Shown piece after piece: positions 1 to 12,080 of a stretch of 64,000 bases of DNA (its first letter is position 1; every line of letters begins with the position of its first letter). The position numbers and the translations under genes are program-made. The stretch is from assembly GCF_000003815.2 (NCBI RefSeq), contig NC_049991.1, positions 3,041,282 to 3,105,281 on the forward strand, written 5' to 3'. Source of the DNA: Branchiostoma floridae (taxonomy: Eukaryota > Chordata > Leptocardii > Amphioxiformes > Branchiostomatidae). The notes under the pieces were generated by a model. The model was not told the origin of the DNA. It searched no databases and saw only the letters and a list, made by a program, of their open reading frames with translations.

Positions 1-2266
1 TATTTATTGACAGTGCGCTCAGCCATCGTGACCAATCTTGAAACCGGCGGACTAACTCGAAATAACTGGTGAATACGCAGGACTTGCTGCGTTTTTTAAA
101 TTTATAAATGTGTAAACAATGTCTCCAGAGCGCCACACAAGGTCTTTGACCCATATACACTGCATTTTAGAGTCGTTTGTGGTCGTTTGTGGTATTTCCG
201 AGTCGTTTGTGGTCGTTTGTGGTATTGAGGCAGACCGCTTTCTAGTTACAAAGACTTTGAGTCATGTACAGCACAAGCTTGCTGGTTAAAGGTTCTAATA
301 CAGTAACTTGGGAAATGAATGTGCACCTACCATTACCAACTCATTAGGTAGCAAGGAAGACCATGTAACCCTAACAATGACTAGCTTTGAAGGAACTTTA
401 CTCCATTTTCTAAAACCCAATTTGGTTTCAAAATGAAGGGTGAATGCTTTCATTGATTTGGTGTAGCACTTAGTTGAGTTTAACATACTTAGGATGAAAT
501 ATTGATAAGTTGTACAGATGGTTACAACAATTCTAGCTAAGTAAGATGAACATCTGTGCACTGTGCAGAGAGGATGAATGCCTATGGGGTAGGACTGGGG
601 TCAAATTCATGTTCCATGTCAGTTGTTGCTGGTTGGAAGCTATCCAGCATGACAGAAACTCATTTGGGAATATCTGGAATTCTTAACTTGCAGTAGGCCA
701 TTCAAATTGAACTGCTTGTATCCTGAACAAAATCTAACTGCATCAGTCCTATACAATGTCAAGTACAATTTAAGTTGTACGTTGTCAAGAACAAATGTTT
801 AGCAATGTAGATTTTTAAATCTTTGTTGTATGATTTTTTATTTAATCTTAACTACCATAAATATGATATTTCATAAATACAATCAACAAAACATGTACAA
901 TGATGAGAGTGGCAGCTTCAAACTGTTGTGATATAAAAAATACAGGCTACTGACCAAAACTGTTATGTCATTACTTGTGCTATTGACAGGATGACTGTGG
1001 ATGTCTATCTTGATCTGAATATACACCTCCTAAAATTGCTTGCTGAATGATTTGTATTCATCTATCTATTTCCAAGGTCTCATATTCAATTCTAGTGTTT
1101 CTAATCAAAGTTTTAGTAAAAGTACGAAACACCTGCTTTGCACTCAGCCAGGCTAAGCACTTTGGTTAAAAAATCGAGGTTTCATACGTTAACGTTGGTT
1201 TCATACGTGGAAGAAATTTATACACGTATGACACCACAGTTTTTGAACCAGAATGCTAACTCACTCAGCCTTTTGGCTTCGACAGGAGAACGGACATTTG
1301 TAAAGAGTAGAGTAGAGTAGAGTCGATCATTTTGGCGAGGTAGGATCTTTTTATTAAGTTTTAGCTCCAGTTTGAGCTGCTCTTCAGATCATCGTTGTTG
1401 GCCTTTGTGGATTCTTATGATTATAACGTTATGTAATCATTACATTAAATATATATCATTATAACGTTAACACTATCCAAGCAGAGGTTCGGCTCTGGCT
1501 GATTTAGACGCGCTTTTAAGAAATTTTTGTAGGGCCTTCAAACTTGTCCTGTTTTCTTCATTTTTTAGGAAAATGGGACAAAATAGAGAGTCTCACATAC
1601 TAAGTAACACCGACCAAAAAACTAGTCAAAAACCAGCCGGAGCCGAACTTCTGCTTGGAGAAATTATAGTTAACGCGATCTTATAATTTATAAACGCAAG
1701 AGCCATTTGAATGACGCTTTCAGACAGCTGTGCATGACTGAGGTACTCTCTACCAGTGCAATCTTATTGAAGTCAATTTACAGTTGCCAGACATGCTGTT
1801 TATGTTTATGTAACTTACGTGTCGACGTTTAAAAATCGAATTTCTCGAGCTATAAACATGTCTCAGTTTGCAAGTATCATCACCAATATGAAACATTGCA
1901 TGATTGCAATTGATGAACAAGATTGTGCTCTTTCAAATGATATCCAAGTCGAAAGCTTCAGGTGTGTGGATTAATAAGAATAAATGATATTTGTTGTAAA
2001 TACTCACCCGGAAGTTTCAACAGACGTTTGATGGCCGCCATGATAGGTTGTCATGAAGCTTACACCTTTCGATGGGGGCCTTTTTTTATATTAGACATTT
2101 TTTTCGATAAAAGGTGTAGCAAAAGTTGAATAAGTGATACTTTATACTGTTAAGATTCAATATTTAGCTAACTGTGTTACCGTGGCTGATTTATTATCTA
2201 TAAAACAATAACAAGTTATGGAACACGATAACCTCCCTATCATCACTTTGGCATCACCCTATTTCG
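1..2266. other. Intergenic region upstream of LUC7L
   Basis: No convincing coding exon is visible; the open frames here are short and show no recognisable domain. The stretch holds a short direct repeat built on GTCGTTTGTGG around 171-225, a GAGTA microsatellite at 1305-1323 and a palindromic short transposon at 1477-1658. The rest is AT-rich unique sequence. The boundary at the right is the LUC7L promoter motif cluster. Confidence 0.6.
1477..1658. repeat. Palindromic MITE-like element
   Basis: The left end reads CCAAGCAGAGGTTCGGCTC and the right end is its near-perfect reverse complement (GAGCCGAACTTCTGCTTGG). The interior is short and non-coding, so this looks like a non-autonomous DNA transposon. 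Confidence 0.6.
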
Positions 2267-2288
2267 TGACGTCATTCATCTCGCGAGA
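2267..2288. promoter_or_regulatory. CRE plus TCTCGCGAGA promoter element
   Basis: A perfect CRE palindrome TGACGTCA (2267-2274) is followed four bases later by the perfect palindrome TCTCGCGAGA (2279-2288). The second motif is known from vertebrate CpG-island promoters of housekeeping genes, where BANP binds it. It lies about 140 bp upstream of the LUC7L start codon, as expected for a broadly expressed splicing factor. Motif presence is seen; function is inferred. Confidence 0.65.
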
Positions 2289-2428
2289 TTCCTACAACAG
2301 ACCACGAGACCAAACGAGATTTGTCTCCCGCAGGGAAGCCATTTTTCTGCAGAGAGGGACCAAAAAGTACAAAGTCTTGCTGTAATTTTTGCTCGAAATA
2401 TCGGCCTGTTGGCACAATAAGAGCCAAA

Positions 2429-5400
2429 ATGTCGGCCCAAGAGCAAATGCGAGCTATGCTTGACCAGCTTATGGGCACAACGAGGGATGGTGAGTCGGAT
2501 TTTCTTTATTTTGGCTCCACTTTTGCATCAAGTACGGTAGGACGAGTCTAGGTCAACGAAGCAGTTCGCCTAGTTTTACAAGGTTGGAAATTCATAAATT
2601 TTGCCCCAAGGGCATAGAACTTTACCTATAGTTTCCACAAATTAGTTTCATTATAAAGTCTAGGCCCAAGCAAAGTTACTTTGAGGCATTGAAAGAGATT
2701 GGATTTTAAAGAAAACTGTCCGATTTAGGTCCTGAGTGCGTTGCTTTCGCCCCACAAAAATGGCGGCAAAGAAAACGTGCCAGGCACAAAGAAGAGGCGT
2801 TCCGCTTGGTTCGTCCAAGGAGGTTAATTTAACCTCCTTGGTTCGTCGTTTCGCAAATCTCCAGACCCGGAATAAATAACAGTTGTTAACTAAAACGTCG
2901 ATATTGGTGTTATCAAAATACCTCCAGGTGAAAAATCATCCTGGACTTTTCTTTTTCAGTTTCACTTTGATAAAAATTAGGAGGCCATTTGAAATTATGA
3001 GCCACGTGCACATCATTTTTAGTAGTGCATCAAATAATATTTTTTTGTACATTTTTGATTTTTGATTAATGAAATCATGAGCCATGCGCCTTTTGTCTGC
3101 CAATTATAACAATGGTTGAAAAATTTTGAGTACTTCTGGGATTAGATTGAGTTTAATAATTAAGTTAACATTAGCCGGGGCGACTAGAAACGAAAAACTT
3201 ATTTAATTTTAATATAATATACAGGATGTTTTTGTTTCTAGTCGGGGCGGAACGTATTGGACTAAAAAGTATTTGCGTATCCGTTCCGTGGAGATACCTT
3301 TTCCTCCGGTTTTTTGCACGTCCCCGGCTTCCCTGTTAGGAATTTTGCCCTCCAGGAAAAAGACTAACATTTTTCCTGCTCAAAAAAAAAAAAAACAACA
3401 ACAAAAAGCAAATGGAATTTATAGAGGCCAGATTGTTAAAAAGTATTTTCTAAAATACTCTTTGATGAAATACTTTTGACATCTAAAAATGTCAAAAGTA
3501 TTTCATCATTTTCGATCCTTCAGTTCACAAATTTGACAGGTCCATTTTTTTAATAAATCAATCTATGGTGTTAACTTAAATGCATCACAAAGTAGATGTG
3601 ACACAATACTCTTGACAGTGGCAATATTCAAGGTATTGTAGTAACAACCAAATTACATAACCCAGACAATTGTACATCCATGTGTGTCATTTACAATTAC
3701 ATTAAGTGATATATGTGAAATATGTAGAGTGGATTAAGGCTGATTTATTATAGTAATTAAGTTTCAGCGACCAGATTGCAATGTAGTCACTTTTGTTTTA
3801 TTCAAAAATTTACAAAGTCTTTAAAAATTTTTTTCCCAATAACAAACAAACAAAACTCTTTGTGGAGAAACTCAAGAATATGAGCTTGAAATACAGTTGG
3901 GAACTTCAAGATGATTGGAAACAAACCTTAAAGTCATGCAGTTTTGTTTACAAATTTCTGTGGCACTGAAATTTGGTTCTAAACTTGAGTGTATAAAACA
4001 AAGTGGCAGACATTTGCTTTCTTGGTCCTGATGTCCATAGGAAATTCACAGAACTACATGTGTCTGCAGAAGACTATTATCTATGATATCCTTGTTGGTT
4101 GGAGTGTGCTCCCTAAAACAAGACTCAGACCTGTAGGGTTTTGGTTTCACTGTACAACTTGTTTATATTCTGTATAGAGACACACACACACATACGTACA
4201 GTATTACTTGACACTCCTGTCTTCTACATTGTGTTTCCTTTATCTAAGACATCTATTTGGCCATTGTTCCTACAAGGGATCTATGTGTATGTATGCCTGC
4301 CTTCAGCCAGGGAATTAAGAAAGCGTGATGCTCGCCGAGCCGTGAGTTACCACATATATACGTCCTAGCTTTTCACCATGTGTTTAAATGAACATGTCTG
4401 CAAGTTGTGCTGTTGCAGTTGTTAGTCTTTCTTTAATATCTGGACAAGAAACTGTATGATCTTGGTGCTCATCCTAGACTGGTAAACCTGCACTTTGCAA
4501 AGATGAAGTTGATGACATGCTAATACTAGTGCAATTTTTTTTTCTTCTTTCGTTTACATCTTAACATTGAGACCTAGGGGATATGTGATGTGTTCATCTG
4601 CAATGATCATTACTAAAACTTGGAATTTGGCATTTACACGTGATTGCTTCATGCAAGTTTCTCTGGATTGCAAGCAGGCCAGTTTAGCAAAGTTGTGTCA
4701 GCTACAAATTGTGAACCTATTACTAGCTGTTGAGAGTGAAAAGAAAAACGATGTGGCAAATGTAGATGAGAAAAATTGGAGGTGGAAATGGTGTAGTTCT
4801 GGGTTACCCTGCTCTAACCCCTTTGTTCTAGATGGCGGAGGTACACTTAAGGTGCAGCGTGGCAGGGAAGCAGGGGCCACTTCAGTCACAGTGTGTATTC
4901 AACTTGCATGTCTCACTTTTTGCTTCCCAACTTCCATCCTTCTGCCACAGGAGAGCGTACGTACCAACCTGAGACTTGGGGAGAATCTCCCTTACTCATG
5001 GCCATGCTTGTAGTTATCAAAACAGACACCCTGGGAAGAAATGCCCAAAATAAGTGTTTAATACTTTTCAAATTTGACAAGAGAAAGCTAAAGCAATGGA
5101 CTCTGTAGTTTTTAGGCTAATCTGTTCTCAGAGGCCAGTAATGGCAAAGTCATACCTGACTCTAGGTTTTTGAGAGATCAGATCATCCTAAAGAAAAGTA
5201 ATGTTCAGAAGTAGAATACTTGCCACATGACCAAAGATTTTATGATAATAGATATTTACAACCTGATAAAAGGTATCACGTATCCTGTTCCAAGTCTCTT
5301 TTTCTTGTAATGATTCACTTTTTATTTTAAGAAAATGGTCATTTGGCAATAACACACTTTTTGAATGTGAAAATCGAGGGCTCAAAATCTGAGAGCCAGG

Positions 5401-7111
5401 TATGCTTTTGCTGTTTCTACCAGTTATTATATTCCCTGAGAGCTGATTTTGCTTTGAACTACAGACAATCCAATGAAGACGTTCACCCTCAACAATTGCT
5501 TTGAGTTTGAAAATAATGTAACAAAAATATCCACTCCGTACTGAGGAACAAATACACTGCAACAGTTGAAAATTTCAGGTAAAGATACACCCTCATTTTC
5601 AATGGGAAGCTTGTGGCAAATCCAGGAAAAAGAAAGAATATTGAGCTGGCCATACATTTCACCTCTGATCCAAAAAAGAAAACAACATGCCAAAAGTCGA
5701 GCATGGTCGGAGTCAGTCTGAGAAGTGTGTCCACCTTTAGATGAAATTTGGCATGTGAGAAAACGTGTATCCCACACACAGCCACCAGCCATACCTGTGT
5801 GTGTTGCACCCCTCTCATATACCCTTGGTGTGTTTGCAGGTGATCCAGGGCGCTCCAAGGTCAGGTTCACAGATGACAATGTGTGTAAGAGCTTCCTATT
5901 GGAATGCTGTCCCCATGACATGCTGGCCAGCACGGTAAGCTCGAGTTTGTAATATACTGTCTTCAACGCATATAGAGGGATTGAAATACTTTTATTTACG
6001 ATAACATTGAAAATTACCTGCACCAGACAAATTTTACCTGCACCATAAAGCCCAGTAGGTACAGGTTAGGTTAAGTGCAGCTAGAAATCAAAAATGCCTG
6101 CACAGCTCCAATTTTACCTGCACTAACCTGCATATGCAGGTGGCATTTCGAGCCCTGATATATCATCTTCTGTAGCTGTCCTTTTTTTGTGGTAACAGTG
6201 AAACAGTGCCTTTTTTTAAGAACTAGATGTAAATGTAAATGAAACCTATTCATTGACATTTTGTATTTGTTCTTTCAGAGGATGGACCTTGGTGAGTGCC
6301 CCAAGGTGCATGACCTGGCCTTACGAGCTGACTACAAGATAGCATCAGAGAAGAAGGACTATTACTATGAGATTGATGTAAGTCATTAGTTGTGACCCTC
6401 TTGTGTATGTAATTCTAAGGGTACAATTTGAATCAACTAGCATCAAATAATATCATAGATTTGGCAAGATGTTACAAGAAAGCAACTACCTTACCTACCT
6501 GTGTACTATTTTTTTAAAAATTGAAGCATTTAGATTACTGTAAATGCAGAAGTGTTTGTATTTTTCTAGGCAAACTGCTATCTAGGTATATCATGAATCA
6601 ATTGTTCTAATGGTTTGTATCTCTGTAGGCAATGGAACACCTACAGACCTTCATCGCCGACTGTGACCGTCGTACAGAACTGGCAAAGAAGAGACTGGCT
6701 GAGACTCAGGAGGAACTGAGCGCAGAAATCCAGGCCAAGGTACAAAAAACAACATCTCGCCATGCCTTTACAACAGGAAGTTGTGTATTCAACCGGATGT
6801 TTCTCAACTGTACTTAAGATAGCTCTTGGACCTTTATTTTTGGTACTGTGAATGTACTGAATGCTTCATAGCCTTGCTGTAACCATTGCTGTCTGTACTG
6901 AAGGTATACCTTTGTGTATTTTTCCAGGCTGACAAGGTACACGACCTTGCTGAATCGATAGGCAAGAAGCTTGCTGAGGCAGAGCAACTTGGGGAAGAGG
7001 GCAACGTGGATGAGTCGATGAAGATGATGTCTGAAGTGGAGGACACGCGCAAGAAGAAAGCAGAAGCAGAGGTTAAGAGTCATGTTAAACTTACACTGTT
7101 TATCACTGTTT

Positions 7112-7145
<34 letters not shown>

Positions 7146-9221
7146 TGTTTCCCACTGTTTAGGTGTTAAATCATTGAATGTTGATCATTTTAACACAAAT
7201 AGTGCTCAACTACAGAAGCTTACAAGAAAGAATCCTGCACCTTTGTATGCTTTATGATTTCACTTAATTTGTAACTGCAAAATGCCAAGACATTGAAAAG
7301 TACACCTTCAAATATGCTGGGAAATTCTCTAAGACATGCCTGTCTGTCTTGTAGGAAGAGTATCGGAACTCAATGCCTGCGTCCAGCTTCCAACAGCAGA
7401 AGCTGCGAGTTTGCGAGGTCTGCTCGGCATACCTGGGTCTCCACGACAACGACCGCAGGTTGGCGGACCATTTCGGAGGAAAGCTTCACATCGGGTTTAT
7501 CAAGATTCGTGAAAAGCTCAAAGACCTTAAGGTATTGTAAATAAAAGTTATACTTTTCTTTCCTTTACTCTCCATTACAGAATATGAAGTGATAAAAAAT
7601 GTACACTTGTTTACCTACTTTTCACCCATCTCAGAATCTTGTGGCAGAGAAGAGGGAGAAGAGAGAGGTGGAGAGAGCCAAGCGTCGCGAGGATAGAGAG
7701 AAAGAGAAAGAAAAGGACAGCAGGTGCGTCTTTCTCTCATTGGCTACCTTGCAGCAGCTAGTTACCCAGGACACAAATGTATTAGGCTCAAGGCTTATAG
7801 ACAAGACCATTGAAATCAGGCTTGTGGACTTAGATGGCTCTTTTTGACAGTGTGTGGACTTGTGTGCTTACGTGGTATTAGACCGATTTCACTGGTAGAC
7901 AAGTTCACAAGCATGTGACTGAACTACATCATTTATTTCTGTGGACACTTTTGCCAGGACAAGAAACCCCTGACTAGTACTACATACAATCTTCAAATTT
8001 GGACCTTGGGGCCTCGTGGTGAGTAGAAACGTTGATGCCATTTTGGAAGTAAGTGTAGCACCCATGTGAGTTGTTCAGTCCTAGAGCCAAGGCAGAATTT
8101 GTTCCATTCGTTGCATGTTGAAACTTACTCCATCTCTCTTTGTGCAGGCCAAGCTCGCAGTCACGCAGTCCCAAACGTCGCAGCCACTCTAGAAGTCAAG
8201 AGCGGCGAGAGAGCAAGCCCCGAAGTGACCGCAGAAAGAGTCGATCTCGTAGTCGCGAACGGCGAAGAGGGGATTCGAGAAGTCGTGACCGTCGCAGAAG
8301 TCGCTCGCGCAGTCGGGAGAGACGTAGGAGCCGCTCCCGTAGCCGTGATCGTCGCCGGAGCCGCTCCCGAGGTCATGATCGCAGAAGGCCAAGTCGCTCT
8401 CGCAGCCGAGACAGGAAGAGACGAAGGCGCAGGTAATTAACACCAAACACATTACACCTGTACAATATTCAGAGCCATGCTGTACTCCAGAGGAGAGTGT
8501 TATTTTTTAAAAGACCACGAATTTATGTACACAAAACCTAATACTATAGTAGAAAAATGTTCGCGGTGGTTTTAATTTCGCGGTGAAGTGGTCACCGCGA
8601 AAACCGCGAACATTAATCCACCGCGAACATTTCTGCATTTACAGTAACTAAGTATTGCCCCTTCATGCAGACCCATCGGGTGTGATGCATGATGGGAATA
8701 ATGACTTTAACTATTGGTTCCTATGGGATAATTGCTTAAGTTCCAGGTCAACTTTGGGGTCATATAGATAGAAGAATTAGGTTGCTAAGGATGGAAAATG
8801 ATGAACACACATGCTTCAAAAATATTACTATCAGAACTGGAATACCCTCTGGAGTACAGTATATCTTTCAGGATAGAAACAACTTGCTATATTGATATCC
8901 CTTTTTTGACTGGGCGTATTCTTCAGTCGTGACAGGTCCAGGTCCTCTGAGAGAAGACGTAGGCGGTCGAGATCGACCGACAGGCGGCGCAGAAACCGCT
9001 CGCAAGACCGAGGAGATTCTCGCAGGCACAGCAGGTCGAGGTCAAAGGGCAGGTCGGCACGGTCCAAGTCGAGATCCAAAGAGCGGAGTCGACAATCTTC
9101 CCGCGAAAGAGAGGAGGACAAGACAAAGGAAGACGGGGAGGAAAGTCCAAAGGAGGAATCAGCAAATGGGGAGAAAGCCAGGTCGAGTAAGAGTCGCAGT
9201 AGGACCCCCGAGTCAGAATGA
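2429..9221 (+). CDS. LUC7L: LUC7-like U1 snRNP splicing factor, complete, nine exons
   Basis: Exons: 2429-2489, 5840-5934, 6279-6377, 6629-6739, 6928-7071, 7355-7531, 7635-7723, 8148-8432, 8927-9221. All splice phases close, giving 451 aa. The N-terminus MSAQEQMRAMLDQLMGT matches vertebrate LUC7L/LUC7L2. The first zinc finger (CCCH type, with CKSFLLECCPHD) spans exons 2-3. A helical coiled region follows in exons 4-5. The second, C2H2-type finger (CEVCSAYLGLHDNDRRLADH) is in exon 6. The tail of exons 7-9 is an Arg/Ser-rich domain. Family role: Luc7 proteins belong to or associate with U1 snRNP and influence 5' splice-site choice in the nucleus. The frame is open upstream but has no ATG before 2429, which fixes the start. 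I cannot separate LUC7L from LUC7L2 orthology. Confidence 0.95.
2815..2841. repeat. Perfect 27-bp palindrome in LUC7L intron 1
   Basis: The sequence CCAAGGAGGTTAA continues into its exact reverse complement. Related CAAGGAG palindromes occur at 23063-23089 and 32967-32995, so this is a short dispersed hairpin motif and not a one-off. Confidence 0.7.
3180..3247. repeat. Short inverted-repeat element in LUC7L intron 1
   Basis: CGACTAGAAACGAAAAAC at the left mirrors GTTTTTGTTTCTAGTCGG at the right, with an AT-rich centre. The size and structure fit a tiny palindromic MITE. Confidence 0.55.
3464..3507. repeat. 19-bp perfect hairpin
   Basis: The arms 3464-3482 and 3489-3507 (GATGAAATACTTTTGACAT and its complement) are perfectly complementary around a six-base loop. 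It lies in LUC7L intron 1 and would form a stable stem if transcribed. It is shorter than a typical pre-miRNA. Confidence 0.6.
7115..7142. repeat. GT dinucleotide microsatellite
   Basis: About 14 uninterrupted GT repeats lie just downstream of the exon 5 donor of LUC7L. Confidence 0.9.
8541..8645. repeat. Palindromic MITE, CACCGCGAA family, copy 1
   Basis: This is rich in TTCGCGGTGG and its complement CCACCGCGAA and ends in TGCATTTACAGTA. Two longer copies with the same ends and core are at 17900-18102 and 34005-34197. This copy lies in LUC7L intron 8. Confidence 0.7.
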
Positions 9222-10060
9222 CAGACGGGACTGAAGGGTATACAAAACCCACCAGCATTCTGTTCATACGTGTAGTCACACAAGATCTCCATTCAAGTAT
9301 AATCAGCTAAGTTACCAAGAGAGTTGTGTAGTTTGGGCAGTCAGTTCACATTGAACCACATGTCTTGTCCTTGTTCAGCTCATTACATGTAACTTAATTC
9401 ATAAACATGAGGTTCTCTAGTAGTTATAGAGAAAGCTTAAGGGATTATTTGTGGATATCTTGTACAAGTCCTTTTCTTACGAATGCATACAGTGTACATA
9501 AACAATTTAGACATAGCCCTGCTGCATAGTAGTGTCACTGACTTAGCAGTTTCCAGTACTTAGATTTAAATGTTAGATAAAATGTGTTGGAATTTTAGCT
9601 TTCCCAACACAGATGTGTGCAGGAATAAGGACCTATCGGTCATTAAATAGGCATAATGTGCTTAGCATGCTGTATACTCCACTGCAAGAATCATAGACTA
9701 TGGTATCAGGAGTTAGTTCAATAATGGTTACACAAGGTTAATCAATTGAACTGGAAAGTTTGATATTATACAGAAGCTCTGCAAGATTTTAGCATTTTTT
9801 TTTCATTCTGAACTTCCATTTAATATTGCTGAATAGCGTCATACTTGTGCTTGTCCTGGTTATCAGTTAATGTCGTAAACGAAGATTACTTGAGAAGACT
9901 TTGTATCAATACATTAAAGGTGCATGTAAATGAATTACATCCATTGGCTTTAGTGTTAATCTGTGCATGATTGTTGTTGACTTGAGAGAAGCTTTGAAAT
10001 TAAACTGCTGGATGGGATTAGTTCAGAAATTTCAGACAATAAAACTTGTCTGTCTTGTCA
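9222..10060 (+). other. LUC7L 3' untranslated region
   Basis: A roughly 0.8-kb AT-rich region follows the TGA at 9219-9221. A canonical AATAAA is at 10038-10043; an ATTAAA near 9911 is an alternative. Segments of this 3' flank are found again in diverged form near 49600-49700 and 61614-61690, which points to an old segmental duplication. Confidence 0.55.
10038..10043 (+). terminator. Candidate LUC7L polyadenylation signal
   Basis: AATAAA about 820 bp after the stop codon and about 80 bp before the transposon that starts at 10123. Confidence 0.45.
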
Positions 10061-10122
10061 ATGGGTCCCAAAGTTTTACTACTAAGTAGTTTCTTTGTTT
10101 GGACATCAGTGGAAGGGTAGTA

Positions 10123-11576
10123 CTAGTGGTGCGTACCTAAACTCATATTCAGGTTCATGTCCGGACTTTAAGTCTATGGAAGGTTTTAGCTGATTTAGAA
10201 CAAAAAAAGGAAGATAGCTTTTTGCAAGTCCGGACTTGGCTCCTGACATTTAGGGGTTTTTTTTGCATTTTGTCGCCATAGCGGCAAAATGCCTTGTCGC
10301 CAGAGTAGCCAATTTTGGAATCTTGGAATGAACGGACCTGTTCAATTTTTGCAATGCATCTGTATACTTAAAAGCTCTGTCATGAGTCATTGTTTGTGGT
10401 CCGTTATAGCTGATATGTCATTGGATTTTATGAATGAAGTATGATATTCCTTAGATTGGTGCAGCATAGGGCTGGGTACCTTACGTTGTACCGGTACAAA
10501 ACCGGTTTTTATTACTGGACCGGTAAGGAAAAAACGGACCTGAAAAAAATCGGTGGACCGGATGTTGGACCTATTGGAAAATTGGAACAGATTTATATGA
10601 TAAGGCGTTCACACATTTTGGGGCTTACCCGTCGAAGAAAATGACAAGAGCGAAGAAGGGTAGAATCTATAGTCACTTCTACCAAGTTTTACAGTCAATC
10701 GTACAGAGACAGTTAGCCTTGTGGCATTTTTAAACGCCAGTGGGAATTGAATACTCCACAAAACAGATTTCTTTGTAGCGAAATGGACCATTCTTTTTGA
10801 TATCGTCCATTCACAAGTTTCCACAGACAATCAGGTTCAGGTCCGGACCTGGACCTGATCATCTGGACCTGAACCGGACCTGAATTTTCTGTACCGGTAC
10901 CCAGCCCTAGTGCTGCATATAATCAAATGATTGCTGTTACATTTTAACTCTGCATTAGCAATTCATAAAGATGACATGTTTTCCTAATAAATTGTATATA
11001 GATATGTAACAGTTACATATAGCCTATCCCAGAGTCCCTTGCGAAATAGTTAATATTCATTAGTAGGATTTCCAGTGCAAAAATGGCATTTTCCGAACAC
11101 GCCACGATTTTTCATTGATTGCCCTGTAATATCGAAAAAGAACAGGACCTTCAAACTTACCAGATTTGTAGTATGTACTATGGAGATCGTGACAAGGTAA
11201 AAATGTTAAAGCAGAGGGTAAACGATTGCTGAGATATCATTTTCTGAAAAGTGCTAGGATGCAGGGAAGTGACTTCCGGGTTCAGGGGCCACTACACAAA
11301 TACCTCTGACGTCAGCCTGATTTGCACAGCCTACGGTCCGTGCGACCCGGGTTCGAGTCCAGGAGGAGGGCAATTTTCAATAGTTGTTGTTTCCTTTTTG
11401 ACATCCATTTAGTATAAACAATAGTTTCAGCACATTCCAATAACTGGAAAAAAGCATTTACATGTATATTACGCAAACCTTGGCAAAATGCCAGCTTTTT
11501 TAAAGCACTTGTTTTACTTGGACCTAAACATTTTTAGGTTCAATTCCAGATCCGGGTTTTAGGTACACACCACTAG
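10123..11576. mobile_element. Nested transposon, about 1.45 kb
   Basis: The left end CTAGTGGTGCGTACCTAAA and right end TTTAGGTACACACCACTAG are near-perfect inverted repeats. No transposase frame is visible. A separate element (10467-10910) is nested inside. A pol III B-box-like motif GGTTCGAGTCC lies at 11349-11359. The duplicated 3' flank near 61.65 kb lacks this insertion, so it arrived after the duplication. Confidence 0.65.
10467..10910. mobile_element. Short transposon with GGTACCGGTACC-type ends, copy 1
   Basis: It starts TAGGGCTGGGTACC and ends in GGTACCCAGCCCTA, and is rich in ACCGGACCTG. A second copy of the same length class lies at 33112-33537 in an ABCC intron. Non-coding, with terminal inverted repeats, so a MITE. 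It is nested inside the larger element 10123-11576. Confidence 0.75.
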
Positions 11577-11949
11577 CCTAGGTAGTAAATGTACATTTAA
11601 CTGCTATTAGTATTATTAGTATTAGCTGTTAAAACTGGTGTTGCCTTGAATGATTCAGCCCACAAAGTCGACATACATCTGTTTTTTATTTATCTATACA
11701 TTGTAATTTACGGTGTATACTCTGCTGATAACAATCTCAATGATATTTGACAAATTTGTCAAGGGATAATAATACATAAGCTCATAAAACTTCAAACCAC
11801 AACTGCAGAACAAACTCGTTAAATCGCAGACTAACATGCAAGCACTTTAAAGAATCTTACTGTCAATTAGTTTAAGGGGAAATCTATAGTGTCTTAACTT
11901 ATTACAAGTACCACAGTGAATGTAACATAACTTATGTAATATATAGAAT

Positions 11950-12080
11950 ACAACACGTTGTATTTCGTATCACCCGAGGTTCCAGCCCGACCGCGGGAAG
12001 GATCGCCCAAAGGCCGGAGGGTGATCCGACCCGCGGGAGGGCTGGGACCGAGGGTGATGCGGAATACACCGTGTTGTATT
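11950..12080. repeat. GC-rich inverted repeat
   Basis: ACACGTTGTATTTCGTATCACCC at the left is mirrored by GGTGATGCGG followed by ACCGTGTTGTATT at the right. The core is GC-rich and palindromic (CCGCGGGA and CCCGCGGG). Similar GTGTGATACGG text continues to about 12360. It is probably a short DNA transposon in the region downstream of the ABCC gene. Confidence 0.5.

Noticed and set aside
4567-5013. A 148-codon plus-strand frame in LUC7L intron 1
   Set aside because: It has no domain, no splice-compatible link to LUC7L exons and biased low-complexity composition; I could not support it as a gene.
5427-6023. A 198-codon minus-strand frame overlapping LUC7L exon 2
   Set aside because: It overlaps a phase-verified exon, has no recognisable domain and looks like a chance frame.
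6814-7155. Minus-strand frame beginning in a histidine-threonine run
   Set aside because: The start is the translated GT microsatellite and the rest is antisense to LUC7L exon 5.
8066-8452. Open frames in other phases and on the minus strand over the LUC7L RS domain
   Set aside because: Repetitive CGN and AGN codons keep several frames open. The frame that matches the RS tail and joins exons 7 and 9 in phase is the real one.
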